Shown: piece after piece, positions 50,626 to 62,755 of the stretch
Numbering within the stretch: the first letter of the stretch is position 1
Layout of the letters: the number at the start of each line of letters is the position of its first letter
Assembly (NCBI GenBank): GCA_916613615.1
Contig: OU744736.1
Location: 16,813,724 to 16,877,723, forward strand
Direction: 5' to 3'
DNA length: 64,000 nucleotides
Source: Steromphala cineraria
Lineage: Eukaryota > Mollusca > Gastropoda > Trochida > Trochidae
Made by a program: the position numbers and the translations under genes
The notes under the pieces: model-generated
The model's database searches: none
The model's input: the letters and a program-made list of their open reading frames with translations, nothing else
What the model was told of the DNA's origin: nothing

Positions 50626-53600
50626 CACTTTACACCTCCAGAAAATCTTGCACCAATTGTAAATGCCTTTCAAAGACTTGTTCAATTTGCAAGTAATTTA
50701 TCGAGTATAGCCTCCAATAATAAACATTAACAGGGTTCTTTCTTCGTAACAAAAAAAAAGGATTATATGGTTATGAAACACATCTTGCTATGTGATAATT
50801 CAATACAGAATAATAAAAGTCCTGCATCAACTACTCACAATAACATTTTTCATAGTACCATAGTGAAGGAATCGCTCAAATGTGCTAGGACTCAACAGAC
50901 ATATTGGCAGCATGCAACTGAATTCAGCAGTTTATATTTGTAGATTCATCACTATTAAAATCTTCAGGAGCAGAATCTACAGGACTACACAATGATGGTG
51001 ATAGAATTATATAAGTGGTCAGGCCAAGGCCATTACTCACTAGACTGCCCAGCACTCAGCTAGATTAATGTCTCCAACACGGCCATATGCCAGGAGAAGT
51101 TCAATTGGTTGAATCATAATGGTCATTATAAGACAGATGGGCGAAGTATGACAGTTATTACACATCCATGGTTGACCACTCTTGTCACTGGATTGATCAC
51201 AACAGGGAGAGCATCGAATGTTTATAGTTAAACATAGACAGTGTCATATCTATCATATATGCATCAAAGCAAAAGATTGTAAAGTTAGACAGATATTATA
51301 CAGAATACATGTAAATGAACAAGTTGTAGTTTTTTTGTTGGCTGACAACCTATGATCAAAACATAAATAGTTTTTGCAAATCCTTATGTCATTTAGAAAA
51401 GTGGTAAAACCATCAAACTTGCAGTTTAAAGTACAGTTTGAATTAATACATACACTCTCAGAAAGTTTAAATCTGACACAGAGGAGTAACAAAGATTCAA
51501 GAACCCGTGGGTGTGTCTTTTTCATGCAATTGAATAACATGAATGTGTCATGAAATATTTATATAATTTTATGTCCAAATTTAAACTGAAATAGTTTTGT
51601 CAATTTGTTTGCAAGACATATAGATACCGATTGTAATAATCAATAAAGCCCTTAAATTATAATATTAAAATTCATAATTTTTCATAACAAGTATCATAAA
51701 GAAGAAACAATGAAATATGAATAGGAATTCAAACAGAAATATGTCTAAAGCTGTACATTCATATAATATTCATTCAGTATCTTTTAATCATAAAATTAAA
51801 TTCCATAATTTGTAAATACAGAAGAAGAAATGCTTTATAAGTTGAAATATGTCTGTAGCTGTATATTTAATGGCTTTTCTCTTCTTATTTGATTTGCATT
51901 ACCCAAACTCTTTCTTGTTTTAACAAGACCTCCTTGTCTAAGTATTCATATAATTCTTATTAAAAGATAGAGTTCCTGTAAGTTTAGTTAAGTTCTTATC
52001 ATGGTGATTTATCACTTATAGACATAAACAGAATCTTAACTTGTCTCTAAGTGATCTCAAAGTTTCTATCAATTTTTTAATGTTATTTCTACATACAAAT
52101 ATTATGACAGCTAAATCTTCTCAAATTTCATCAAAAATATATGTTCCTAATTTCTATCAATTTTTTTAATGTAATTTGTACATACAATTATATGACTGAG
52201 CTAAATCTTCCCAAATTTCAAAATATATTCCTAGTTTCTATCAAAATTTTTAATGTAATTGGGTAATAATTGCCTATTGATTTAAACAGTATTTTATTTC
52301 CAAAACAAGACAGTTATTTACAAAATGAATTGTGACATATATTGTGAAAAAGGATCAGCAAACAGGCTAAAGAAGCCTATATATGTATATGCTTTTCTTA
52401 TTGATATGTGTATTTGCCTGTATACATGGGGAGAAAGTTTTAGAACAGTGCATGACTATCTACCTGTCTGGTCTACCATACCTGTGAGAGGGATCTGCTC
52501 CAAGGTGTACCTGCTCGGCAAATTGTGGATGTCCCACATGGACACTGATGATCGTTTCATGAACATATTCAAAGAGTTGGTCTTGTCCAATCACTTAAAT
52601 AAATCCACTTGTATTAATCCAGCAAGGTCTTTGAGTCAGTTTTAAAGTGCCGTTGTCAAATATCATATAAGTATTCAATAGGATACTGAAACCAATAACA
52701 AAAGTTATGAAACCATAATGTATGAAGATTATTCCGATGTTTCTGTTTAGTTAATGTCTTCATTGCTTGTAGATACAGGTGAAACAATTTCAATGATCAC
52801 TTCTCTACAAACTCTTGAAAACAATTCAAAGTTTTCATGCTTCAATCAAGTTAATCATCCACAGATAATATCAGAAACTTTCCACACGAATCACAACACA
52901 ATGAGTGTACAAGAAACTCCAGGTAAAATCTCGTTAGTGTACAGGTGAGTAAAGGTATACTGCATTGTCCTGTCATTTCACTTAACTGCCAATTACCAGC
53001 ACAAACACGGGACTCTAGCCAGCCCATACGTCAGGTAGTTGTCGACTCTGACATATATCTTTATCTCAGTTAGCATGCGGGACCACATATCAATCTGGAT
53101 ACCTGCCAGTTACCTGTTCATGACTGAACTACACATCTACCTGTAATCAACTAACTGGACACGCCCACTTTTGTCATGGTTAAGCCTACTTTTGTTTTTC
53201 AGTGGCATCTGAACAATTTCCTCTTTCAGTAATTTGGAGTTAATGCGATCTAACATGTGAGGTTAAGTAGATTTGAAAATTGTTTGCTGGCATTTACTGT
53301 TAGCAAGCAAGCATTCAGAGTATTTATCTATATTAACAAACCTTGATTTCCTATACTGAGTGACATTTGATCAAATTCCCCTTTTGGGTAAACATGATCT
53401 ATCATTGAATCCTTAAGAAATTTTACAATTGTTCTACAACTCATCACTGTCAGTAGGTTAGTTTTTTTGTAGTGAAAGTTGTTTTTACTGTTGATAAAGA
53501 CACATTGCTTAAGTATCTATTTTGGGTCTATTTTTTTACAATTGTTTCACTGCATACATAGCACATCTAATGTAACCAATTTCCTTTTTTAGAGTATTTT

Positions 53601-55069
53601 TCATAGTTTGAAGTAAACCATAATCTTTCATAAGGCCTTTATTTTTCACTTCAATTAAGCTATTATTACATCTTGTGTCACTGATTTCCTCCTTGATTTG
53701 CAGTTAGTTAGTTTGCATCATAACTGTTATCTATCAATGACCATTGTTTTTTACAATTGTTTCACTGTTGATTAGCATATACTCCATCTAGTGTCTTTGA
53801 ATGACTTGTCACATTTTGAAGTAAAACTGTATCCATTATAAGGCCTTTATTATTTAAAATTGTTCAATGCTACTAAGCCTTAGTATAATTATATATATAA
53901 CATATATGTTTCATTTATGCTGTGGGTTGTTTAAATAACTGAAAGTTGCTTGAATGATCATATTTCATAACTTTTCAATGCACATAGCTATTTTGTGATA
54001 AGATATCTATTTATGTCTATTTGCATATTCCTACACAAAGACTAAACGCCTGTTTCCGAACTGTCAGTCTTATGCCTTTCTGCTGACCCTTGAGTTTTCT
54101 GTGCTAGCTCTCTAGCCAATAGGGGCACTATAGCAGCACAGACAAGTAAAGGGTCTGCAGCAAGGCCTAAAATGATAGTTCGGAAACTGGCATTTTGGGC
54201 TTTGAGTAGGAAGATGGTCTATTTGCTGCTTTTGGTAGCTTTTTGTTTTTTCCTTGAGGCAAGCATTAGCCCTTTATGTTTTAAAATTGTTTTACAGCCT
54301 ATCAATTAGCATGTATTATATCTGCAAACATCTAACCAAACAACTTCTGAGAGTGGCATTTTGTTAGTTTGGATATAACTGTGATCTATGAATGTAGCAT
54401 TATTGACTTGACAATTCATTAACTGTTTTTTATGGTTATAAGGCAATTGAAAAACTTGATGTTTGTTGTTGTTTGTATGTAATAAGACTAATAACCCCAA
54501 CTGCAACTTTGGTACTATTTACAAGATTTTCTGCAATTTTGAAATATCTTCATATGCTATATCTTATGATAAATCTGAGTGATACTGTTTATGAACTAAG
54601 CTGATAAATTCTCCAGTTTAGCATCTAAGTTGAAAATTGTATCTAATATAAGAAATTGACTCTGTAGCTCATCAGGCTCTCTGAATTTTATTATCTTACA
54701 TTGAAGACCTAATCATAAAATAATTTGGGATGCAATGAATCAGCATAAAATCATAAACTTTTGATCAGGTTTCATTTACATTAATGCTGATTTTACAAAC
54801 TCAATGAAACTATCTCATATATTTTACATAATAGAAATTACAAGAATTTGTAATAATAATAGAACAATGGTTCAGTACTAAACACAACAGGAAAGAAATG
54901 ATTTGCTAGGAATACAAAAAGGACATGGAGTTAATCATCAAAGATGAAATAGAACACATGACTCACACAAATGTTTTGTATGTAGCTGCTTATTGTTCAC
55001 ACTTAAAACAAATAAACTTGATATGGTGAGAAATTCAAGATAACTGTTATGTGTCATCACACTTAGTCC

Positions 55070-55920
55070 TTTTCATGAAAGGTTCTTTTGCGTTCTAAAA
55101 TCTAAGGCCAGTCCTATAGTGTTCTTCTAAAGTCAAATGACAGTCCTATTGTGACTTTCTTGAGTCCAATGCCAGTTCTATTGTGACCTTCTTGAGTCCA
55201 ATGCCAGTCCTATAGTGTTCTTCTATTGTCAAATGCCAGTTCTATTGTGACCTTCTTGAGTCCAATGCCAGTCCTTTAGTGTTCTTCTAAAGTAAAATGT
55301 CAGTCCTATAGTTCTTGAGTCCAATGCCGGCTTTTTTGTGACCTTCTTGAGTCCAATGCCAGTCCTATAGTGTTCTTCTATCATCAAATGCCATTCCTAT
55401 TGTGACCTTCTTGAGTCCAATGACAGTCCTATAGTGTTCTTCTAAAATAAAATGTCAGTCCCACAGTGTTCTTCTTTCGTCAAATGCCAGTCCTATAGTG
55501 TTCTTCTATCATCAAATAACACTCCTATTGTGACCTTCTTGAGTCGAATGCCAGTCCTTTAGTGTTCTTCTAAAGTAAAATGTCAGTCCTATAGTTCTTG
55601 AGTCCAATGCCGGCTTTTTTGTGACCTTCTTGAGTCCACTGCCGACCCTATTGTGGCCTTCTTGAGTCCAATCCCAGTCCTATTGTGGCCTTCTTGAGTC
55701 CAATCCCAGTCCTATTGTGGCCTTCTTGAGTCGAATGCCAATCCTTTTGTGCCCTTCTATTGTCAAATAAAAGTCCTATTGTGTTCTTCTATTGCCAAAT
55801 CAAAGTCCTTTTGTAGCCTTCTCAAGTAAAATGGCAGTCCTATGATGTCTTTTTAGAGGGAAAAGACAGGTCTATTATGCCCCTTTGGAGTCCTAGGGCA
55901 ACCTTCTGGAGTCTTCAGGA
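55070..55920. repeat. Degenerate minisatellite, about 33 bp
   Basis: About 25 imperfect units of the form CAGTCCTATTGTGACCTTCT then TGAGTCCAATGC, in two alternating variants (CTTGAGTCCAATGCC and TTCTAAAGTCAAATG), giving a higher-order period near 66 bp. Confidence 0.88.
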
Positions 55921-57219
55921 GTCTTCCGAATAAGGAGCTGCAGTTGGTACTTACTTACTTAAGACTTGCTCTCAATGTTTAAGACATAAACAAGTCATAA
56001 TTCCAACTTTCTTCAATGCTTGACAATTAACATTGGGCATTATAAATGCAGTGAAAAGCATAAAGAAAGCAAAGGTTCAATGAAAAATATAAATCAGCCC
56101 ATTGAACACTTGCTATTAGTCATCATTTCGCATGAGTCATCCTTGCAAAAATGTGTCATAAACATGAAACAAAACATCAAGCAGTTTTATTTATCAGTAA
56201 ATCCTTTTGATATTCTAATAAACATGAATGGTAAACATGTCACATACTTTCACTATCATATCAATTTACAAGTTTATTGCTATCTTATCTTCCAATAAAA
56301 ACAAACAATATAAGGGCAACAAATTTTGTAAGTCGATTCATTGAATTTCATAACATGATTTGGACAAACTTGAAGAAAAATATTGCTAGTCAGAATCCCT
56401 ACAATTCTAAAAATGTTAAAAAGGAACAATTTTGATATTTTTATCAATTCATGTAATTTTACAGAACACCTTGTGTATTTAAAAAAAACATTCATATAAA
56501 CTAGAGTAAAGACTAGAGTTAATTTGCCCTTATGCCTCCTGCATCTAAACATTTTGTAAAAAAAATCTGAAAATCTAGTTATTAATTTTATCTGGCCTAA
56601 CAGCTTTTAGTCTTTCAGGACCATGACCTAAAATAGCTAACCATTGTTTAAGAGCAATTATCAAGTTGGTATGTGCTGGCCATATAACCAAGAAGGAAGA
56701 CACCAAGATATATGATTCTTGACACGACTGTCTCCTGAACACTCGAACCATACAATAGTTGACTGTGTTTACGAGAGGAGAGTCAATAAGCCCTTCACGA
56801 ACTATCTCTAGTACCCTTGAGAGGATAGTAACACAAACAAACAACCCCTTATACCAGAGAAACACATATCACTGATAGGACTGACCATATTTTGGGTTAG
56901 ATTTTTTCAGTGCTTGAGACTCAGATTAACCTTCCGAATGTAATTCCTAGACTGAAATTTATCCTTTTGTATAGATTTTTGAAAAAACCCATTCAATTAC
57001 TCTCTTCTTCTTTCCTATACATGTATGATAACATTATCTTGCAGCATTTTTAAAGAGACTGTCTACCTTCGACGCTGTCTTTACTTTCGATTTGGTCTTT
57101 GCTATAAAAAAGGTCACGAGCCAGACACAATATGAAACAGAGAGATCGTTGGTTTCCATCTTAACCCAGGACCTCGTTCTGCTAACAAGCATCGCTAGAT
57201 AACAGTGTATAGAGTTTGA

Positions 57220-57348
57220 AATACCGTATTTTCTTGATTACAACCCAGGCCTCGAATATAACCCAGGGGGTAAGGGGGTGCTGAGGGAATTAGAAACCGG
57301 GTCTCGAATATAACCCGGGTCTCGAATATAACCAGGGCCTTACATAAT
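57220..57348. repeat. 'ccgtattttcttgatta' dispersed repeat
   Basis: ACCGTATTTTCTTGATTACA, then CAGGCCTCGAATATAACCCA and three further CTCGAATATAACC copies. A repeat type I know widely from invertebrates. Confidence 0.6.
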
Positions 57349-58384
57349 AACTGAATGCTTTTGCAATGTAAATAAACTAATGATCCCTGTGCCGGAAGTA
57401 GAATGGCCTCATGTCGCATACAGAGGGTTTAGCTTTTGAATTTGTGAGTAGTATACACATCTTACCTGAAGACATATAGAAAACAAATATTGATACAAGG
57501 CTTTCGGCCCAATGGATATCAGAGTACAAGGTTGAGGTGAACACAGAGATTTTAGCAGGATTGCCAGGACAGGGAAATATTTGACCTCATAGTCAAGGCA
57601 TCTCAACAAGATTTTAATTTATGCAAATTGAGTAAAACTGAGATCAATAGGCCTTATTCCTTTCACCATATATTTTCACAAAATTACCATTACTATCTTG
57701 ATAATGGTTATCAGCCATGACATATTGCAAATTTCAGCTTTAATCACTTGTAATTCTTGGGAAGAAGATGAAACAAGAGAGTGGCAACTATGAGCCAAGG
57801 TACCATAAAAGGTTTCAGCTTTAAGAAGTTCTTCTAGCAATTTGGCAAAACCTACAGACAAGTTTGCATTTCATAACCCAAGGTCCCATAAAAGGTTTCG
57901 ACTCTCCCTCTCCTTCACTGTCTAGTGTCAACCAATAAGGAAAAGCATAGCAATGGCCGGTCCAGTTAGGTGGGAAAGAGCGATATTTTATATCTTGTAG
58001 CCTGCTGTGATTGGCTGAAAGAAGTTGAGCCAGTTGAAAACGTGCTGTTTCTAAGTTAGTCCAAGACTATCTTGCGCATGTCTTTAATCAAAAATATTGA
58101 TACTGTCTTATCAAATCCTTTTGTACTCATTTCAGCATTGTGTACCCAGATTGAGATATATGATTTTTAATGAAGATATTCCTGGAATGTATACGTGTTT
58201 GAAGTTAATACTTGTCTAAAGATGACCACTTTTCATATTGGAAATAATTTATGAGGCTAAATCCTAACACTGAAAGTGCAACTGAACAACTGCTGACAAT
58301 CTCTTTCATTGGCTTTTTGGAGGGATCATGAATCTACAATTAAACATTTAACAACAGTAATGATTGAAATGAATAAATACTTAC

Positions 58385-58511
58385 GGACAAACTGGTTCAG
58401 CAACATGCTAGCAAATTCAGAGTTGATCAGAGCACTTTCCTTGTGAGCAATGAATCAGTGTGTGGAAGCTAACAATTTATACCATTTGAATAACAGCTTT
58501 TGACTGAGAAA
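58385..58511 (-). CDS. Candidate short first coding exon C (MLLNQFV), paired with the 60-kb copy
   Basis: It is bracketed by acceptor TTGTTTTTCACAG and donor GTCC|GTAAGTAT. The coding part is only 58385-58406, seven codons plus one base (MLLNQFV), phase 1; the rest would be 5' untranslated sequence preceded by an upstream non-coding exon. An in-frame TGA lies upstream at the FIAHK segment, so this frame must start inside the exon. The exon resembles the one at 60132-60238 in its acceptor, donor and encoded residues (ASM-L-L-NQFV against ASM-V-M-NQIV), and some flanking intron resembles it too. Preservation of both splice sites and the Met frame between diverged copies argues for function. Joining the 57-bp exon gives ...NQFV-R-FIQKHG. 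Confidence 0.4.
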
Positions 58512-58879
58512 CTGTGAAAAACAAGTAAGTTTTCATCACCAAGAAACTGACAAGATGATTCACTGAAGTAGAACATGGTATGAGTCATGTCATGGTAAAT
58601 TAAATTGGGTTGATAAATTTTCATCGCAAAAATCCCCTTATTTCCAAAAATGATTCCATGGTTTGATTTCAAATGTGTTTCATTCAGTTGTTAAATGTTT
58701 GTGTTTCAAAAATCAATTCTTGTCTGGGGAATGTGCAACCACTGTCTTCACAGTTCAACTATGATTCATCAGTATATGAGTCATTTACATATGGTCATTG
58801 TATGTGATCCTTTGCAAAACAGTTTGACCACTATCAAGGAAACCCCAGCTGCAATGGACACTGATAGTACAAAGGATGA

Positions 58880-59245
58880 GTCACAAATTTTCTCAATAGT
58901 TATGAAAGGATGACTCAAAGCCAAACAATCAGATAGAAGTTGAAAAACTTGACGTGTTCCCCTGGGTAAGTTACTAAGATGTGCAAATGGGTACCCAGTG
59001 AAGATTGTTTGGGAAATATCCCTTGAGTTTGACCACTGCCAGTGAACTTCAACAACATGGACTCTGCTAGCAAAAAGGGTGAATGACAAATTTTCCCAAT
59101 AAATTGAGAGTTATGGAAGGATGATTCAAGTCCCAACAATGAGATCGAAGTTGAGAAACTGGTCGTGTCACCTTGTGAGGGATATTTAAGGTTTCTCTTG
59201 AGTGACAAAATGCCAGCCTTGCTTTGACCAGGGTAATGAAGTATT
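58880..59245. repeat. Two-copy diverged tandem repeat, about 205 bp
   Basis: TAGTTATGAAAGGATGACTC...AGAAGTTGAAAAACTTG and GAGTTATGGAAGGATGATTC...GAAGTTGAGAAACTGG; both lie next to ACAAATTTTCYCAATA. Minus-strand open frames follow the repeat and are not called. Confidence 0.65.
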
Positions 59246-59611
59246 GTTGCATCTAACAGTTGTACTCAAAACTACATATATGCTATGATATCATCCATTA
59301 TTTTCATTGATACATTCTCACTTATTTACAATCAAACCTCAATAAATGTTATGAATGCCTCTACAGATTCTTAGCTATTCAATTCTTCTTTGTCACTACC
59401 CTCATTCCTCTCATACACAAAATTTTAGTATCTGCCAAAAAAAGTCAAAATAAGGGCTTAGGAACCCTGCCACATTTACCATATTTCGGGGTTACAAAAT
59501 CACCCTATCTAAAGTTATTTAATGCTTACCTGCCAAGGAGACAGCAAACAAAAAAAGCATTTAACAGTGTTAGTTCTTTGAAAGAAGACGAATACAGGCT
59601 TGAATGAGTAA

Positions 59612-61049
59612 ATATACTACTCAAAAGAATCTAAAGAATGATTGTATAATGTCTCCCATATACTAATATTTTACTTAATATGCTCCATTATGACTTACAT
59701 AGACAGGCTTCTTCAAACTAGCCAAAAGATTGCCATGGAATAGATGACTGTTCATATGTTTTTAAAGATCAACACTTTGCTGTGAAGCCTAAACCCAACG
59801 AAAGACTTCTATATGTTGGCAATAAAGGCAAAGATTTTAAGTGTTGTGTGACCGACTAATGCAGAGTGTCAATTGGTCGACTATTAACCTGACTAGAACT
59901 TCCTATACAGAGAGCTGTTAAGTAGTTGCCCAGACGCTAGTATCTGAGACATGGGAACCGACTTCTTCACACTGGAACTATTCCTGAACCAGAAACTCTT
60001 AGGCACCCTGAGGCTCCTAATACAGAAATGTAGAAATGATTTTAAAGGGATTTGTGGCAAACCCTTCTTCGATGACTGATTTCAGGGTATATCCTGAACA
60101 GTTAAATTAGAAAGAAATAAACAATACTTACAAACAATCTGGTTCATAACCATGCTGGCCATTATTCGAGTTATTCGAGCACCTGTCTTGTGTTCAATAA
60201 CATGGCAGTTGCAAATTCTATCATTTATACTATAAGAACTGTGAAAAACAATTAAGAATAGTCAAACTTATTTTTCTGAATCATCAACAGATATAAGTGA
60301 CAACTGGGTTATTTCTTATAAGGTGATTCATCGAACTTATAAACATGTCATGAGTCACACTTTGAAAATCTTAACATTTACTCTGGAACTCATCAGGTTC
60401 TAAAACATTGTATATGTAGATGCCATAATTGTTAGACTTATGATAATAAAGTGTCTTAAATTAAAAATCTTGTGTCATTTTATATGTGCAGAGGAAAACA
60501 TCCAACCTATAAAAAAATACTCACATCTACTCAAAAAGTTAAGGAACAGTTAAGAAGTAATATCATTTGCATTAATAATTATAAATGACAACAGCTCAAT
60601 CATTTTGTCTGAAGTTTTGTTCTTATCCACATGCATATCTGACATCGGGCTACTGGTTTTTGAATTTTAAAGATGTTTTTTAAAATTTTGATTAATTTTA
60701 GAATTTTGGAATTTTTATCCATTTTTATCCAATTTTTTTTCAGGAAAATGTCTTTTAAAGCTTTTCACTACCAGAGATATCACTTTCAAAGAAATTAAGT
60801 CAACCAAGACCAGACCGCAATGTTTTGAACCTGAGCCATCTGAAATCCTCTGATTTTCATTTTCGACCCCTGCCTTGTTTCTGACATCAAAATGCTATAC
60901 AGAAACTGCGGCACTCTCAGTATTGGATTCCAATATGTCAATAAGATAGTGTTAATTTCATAAAATACATAACTTTATCCATGCTCTGAGGTATTAAGTA
61001 TATAGGGGACATTATACAAGTGTACCTTAGATTCTTTTGAGTAGTATAT
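59612..61049. mobile_element. 1.44-kb element with about 50-bp terminal inverted repeats
   Basis: The left end ATATACTACTCAAAAGAATC and the right end GATTCTTTTGAGTAGTATAT are complementary, and the complementarity resumes inward (TGTATAATGTCTCCC against GGGGACATTATACA). No transposase frame. It contains candidate exon B (60132-60238). Confidence 0.7.
60132..60238 (-). CDS. Candidate short first coding exon B (MASMVMNQIV), paired with the 58-kb copy
   Basis: Acceptor AATTGTTTTTCACAG and donor TGTTT|GTAAGTAT bracket 107 bp. If translation begins at the ATG at 60160-60162 it encodes MASMVMNQIV plus one base (phase 1), joining the 57-bp exon as ...QIV-C-FIQKHG. The same frame is also open back to the acceptor (phase 2 entry, SYSINDRICNCHVIEHKTGA...), so it could be internal. 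A short upstream open frame starts at another ATG within the exon. It shares splice sites and the MxxNQxV start with the exon at 58.4 kb. It lies inside a 1.44-kb element with terminal inverted repeats (59612-61049), so it may be a transposon-borne sequence or an exonised one. Confidence 0.38.
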
Positions 61050-61287
61050 GTGCATGTGATTCACTGTGATGTTTTCCTGTCTAAAGTTATACATTCCACA
61101 AAGATCAATATTTAAAGAAAGCTTCGAAGGGACATAATGAATATGAGATATCTCCTTTTAAACAGTTAAAATGTATAAGTTCTGTCCACTGTGAATGGGT
61201 TTGTTTATGTTTGCCCAGTTGACAGAAACCAACAGCATATTGTTCAATATTCATCAAACCTTTGCAGTTGTAGTGAATTGATTAGTA

Positions 61288-61461
61288 CAGTAGAACACGG
61301 AAATAACGAACTCAGATAGAGCGAACAATCGGATATAGTGAACAAATTTTCAAGACCCGTCCCTATACAATATCATTAAAATTATATGCGTATAGCGAAC
61401 ACCGGATATAGCAAAATTAATTCTTTGGTCCCTTGGAGTTCGTTATATCCATGTTCTACTG
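61288..61461. mobile_element. pogo-like MITE, copy 4
   Basis: CAGTAGAACACGGAAATAAC at the left and GTTATATCCATGTTCTACTG at the right, TA flanks. Best preserved internal modules of the four copies. Confidence 0.83.
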
Positions 61462-62163
61462 TATTTAATTAGTACTTTTTGGCAACAATCAGTATTTTCA
61501 ACAAAAGGACTTCTTTGAGGATATCTAGCATGAATGATTCCTCATCCCATGACTCTTCAAGAAGTTGTCTCTAGGAAAAGGTTTATCACTAATATCATCC
61601 CATTCCTATTTCAATAATTTTTTAAACAATTGTGTAACTGGCGGCTTACCCAGCAAGCAAAACAAGCTTTGAACAACATGTTAGTCATACAACAAGTAGT
61701 TGAAAGCTAAAAGATTTATATAGGTGTGAGATACTAACCTGGTCTCCAAAAATAATATGCCTTGCAAAACTGTGAAAATGGATTTATGACGTACATCCTC
61801 AGCGCAAACAATTCTCAAAAGAAGCGGTGAGAAGATGAAAATAACACATGTGTCATTCTGTTTTTGTATCAAATAAAATTTATAGAAATTCTAAATTAAT
61901 ACTATTGTATCTGATTTAACTCATATTGCTCTACCCATTACAATTATCAATTTTATTTTTAACTTTTAATTTTAATCAAATATCAACTTTACCCATGACT
62001 CGATGAAATAAACCTGATAAACTGAAAACTGCATTAAGTATCCTCAATGTATTGTCATTTACGTCACACAAAGGTACTTCCCTTGGTTCTGAATGAAGGG
62101 AAAACATGATGTTATGGATATGAGCAAGATAATTATTATACACTAACGAATAAAGTGTCCTAC

Positions 62164-62266
62164 CTTGACAAAGTATTTCCTTAGATCCGAGATTCTTATT
62201 GAAAATCCTCTGTTTTAGTCTATCCCATGGATGACTGAAAACTCTTTTCTCAACAAGGTCCAGCAT
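62164..62266 (-). CDS. Candidate alternative first coding exon A (62-kb N-terminus), 34 codons
   Basis: An ATG with A at -3 (CAAAATGC) opens 34 codons plus one base to donor CAAG|GTAGGA in phase 1. The peptide begins MLDLVEKRVFSHPWDRLKQR, amphipathic and basic, and continues IFNKNLGSKEILCQ. Joined to the 57-bp exon it reads ILCQ-G-FIQKHG, again with glycine at the junction. It is the most distal candidate start, 38 kb before the common exon. The open frame runs past the donor for another 62 codons in the intron, so the open length proves little; support comes from the donor, the phase and the coding-like first 34 residues. The family is unrecognised. Confidence 0.42.
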
Positions 62267-62379
62267 TTTGAATGGTCAGTTCTTCGATTATTCACAAGAA
62301 ATTTATCTACAGAAGTGTTTTTAATTGACTTCAATTAAGAAATTGAAGTTGCAAGTGTTATTTACAAGACATGTTCAGA

Positions 62380-62755
62380 TGACACAAAATGAAGTCAACT
62401 GGGTTTTTGATGGTTTTGATGTCACTAAATGAAGTCAAAATGGATACATCAAACAGACGGGTTTGAATGTCTTAATGCCACAAAATGAAGTCAAACTGGA
62501 TTAATCAAACGGATGGTTGAATGTCTTAATGCCACAAAATGAAGTCAAAGTTGATGCCTGCACGAATATCTTGATGTCACAAAAGGAAATCAAACTGAAT
62601 GTTTGAATGACTTGAAATAAGAATGAAGTCAAACCAAATGTTTGAATATCTTGATGTCACAAAATGAAGTCAAACTAGATAAGTCAAACTGAATGTTTGA
62701 ATGTCTTGTCATAAAACAAAGTCAAACTGCATGTTTGAATGTCTTCAAGAAACAC
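62380..62755. repeat. Degenerate tandem repeat, about 55-65 bp
   Basis: CACAAAATGAAGTCAAACTG with GAATGTCTTAATGC or GAATATCTTGATGT recurs about six times. Confidence 0.85.

Larger units (their letters stand above)
45494..58384. other. Intergenic or intronic, repeat-rich
   Basis: Between the 45-kb exon and the 58.4-kb candidate. Holds tandem repeats, the SINE/MITE fragments and a microsatellite. The 106-codon plus-strand frame at 52325-52645 and minus-strand frames at 56280-56865 show no recognisable domain. A donor-like TTCAG|GTAAGA on the minus strand at 57464-57465 could end a non-coding exon. Confidence 0.45.

Noticed and set aside
50383..50730. Open frames on both strands with IHPSIHP and DGWMDGW repeats
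   Set aside because: Pure translation of a TGGA microsatellite.
52325..52645. 106-codon plus-strand ORF
   Set aside because: Begins with an ATG but has no recognisable domain, codon bias or neighbouring gene signals; length is within chance for 64 kb.
56280..56865. Two minus-strand open frames of 90 and 96 codons
   Set aside because: No domain recognised; the longer one starts at GTG and has no good donor. A decayed retroelement is possible but unsupported.
57464..57609. Minus-strand exon ending at the strong donor TTCAG|GTAAGA
   Set aside because: The open frame starts at TTG and ends in phase 0, inconsistent with the phase-1 gene; could be a non-coding exon but I cannot show it.
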